Part shown: positions 5,813-5,858 of the stretch, one piece after another | How the letters are laid out: every line of letters begins with the position of its first letter | Numbering within the stretch: the first letter of the stretch is position 1 | DNA from: Pseudomonadota bacterium | GTDB lineage: Bacteria > Bdellovibrionota_B > Oligoflexia > Oligoflexales > Bin106 | Assembly: GCA_026710525.1 (NCBI GenBank) | Contig: JAPOQT010000137.1 | Coordinates: 1 to 5,858, forward strand | Direction of reading: 5' to 3' | Length of the DNA: 5,858 nt | Program-made: the position numbers and the translations under genes | Notes under the pieces: generated by a model | Told to the model about the DNA's origin: nothing | Seen by the model: the letters and a program-made list of their open reading frames with translations, nothing else | Database searches by the model: none

Positions 5813-5858
5813 CTCTTGTGATTTATGGGTTAGGTGTTTCAGGGATAGCAGCTTCTCG
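5809..5858 (+). CDS. N-terminus of a Rossmann-type protein, possibly MurD (partial)
   Basis: ATG 5809 overlaps the E2 stop (ATGA), with a weak GGGA 8 nt upstream, so it is probably translated by coupling. The 16 complete codons read MTLVIYGLGVSGIAAS: a beta strand followed by a GxGxxG nucleotide-binding loop. The GLGVSG form is typical of the N-terminus of MurD, UDP-N-acetylmuramoyl-alanine:D-glutamate ligase of peptidoglycan synthesis. Other Rossmann proteins could begin this way, and only 50 bases are visible, so the name is provisional and no symbol is given. It is less like an E3 dihydrolipoamide dehydrogenase, which usually starts with GxGxxGY. Confidence 0.5.
   Translation, partial: MTLVIYGLGVSGIAAS

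Noticed and set aside
1..5858. CRISPR array, tRNA, rRNA or insertion sequence
   Set aside because: No regularly spaced repeats, cloverleaf-like genes, transposase frames or terminal inverted repeats were seen on either strand.

Overview
This window looks like a chromosomal segment from a Gram-negative (diderm) bacterium with an AT-rich genome. The support is two export-signal or lipoprotein-type N-termini, a Prc/CtpA-like lipoprotein, a close match to the Fur operator, and a likely peptidoglycan-synthesis gene at the right edge. The sequence alone does not fix the lineage.

Layout, left to right. (1) Positions 1-872, minus strand: the 5' two-thirds or so of a decayed gene. It would have encoded an exported protein with a degenerate von Willebrand A (VWA)-like domain. 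It is interrupted by two apparent +1 frameshifts (one in an A8 run) and an in-frame TAG, and runs off the left edge. (2) Positions 873-1258: an AT-rich intergenic region between divergent genes. It holds a perfect 17-bp Fur-type palindrome overlapping a plausible sigma70 promoter, then a leader of about 150 nt with two mutually exclusive hairpins. (3) Positions 1259-4327, plus strand: a large lipoprotein with the architecture of a tail-specific/C-terminal processing protease (family S41). The serine, lysine and aspartate used by active Prc are all replaced, and a novel C-terminal extension carries three hydrophobic segments. (4) Positions 4328-4516: a control region with a 10-bp tandem repeat, a TTGACA promoter candidate, a perfect 10-bp stem containing an 11-nt complement of the 16S rRNA 3' end, and a weaker Fur-like site. 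(5) Positions 4517-5812: a complete, apparently active 2-oxoacid dehydrogenase E2 (lipoyl acyltransferase). (6) Positions 5809-5858: the first 16 codons of a Rossmann-type protein, probably MurD, overlapping the E2 stop by ATGA.

The E2 gene and the next gene look translationally coupled, which is an unusual pairing. No E1 or E3 gene is visible next to E2. The most interesting locus is the putatively iron-regulated S41 pseudoprotease lipoprotein, divergent from a decaying VWA-like exported protein. The two may once have formed an envelope system, but that link is inference from position only.
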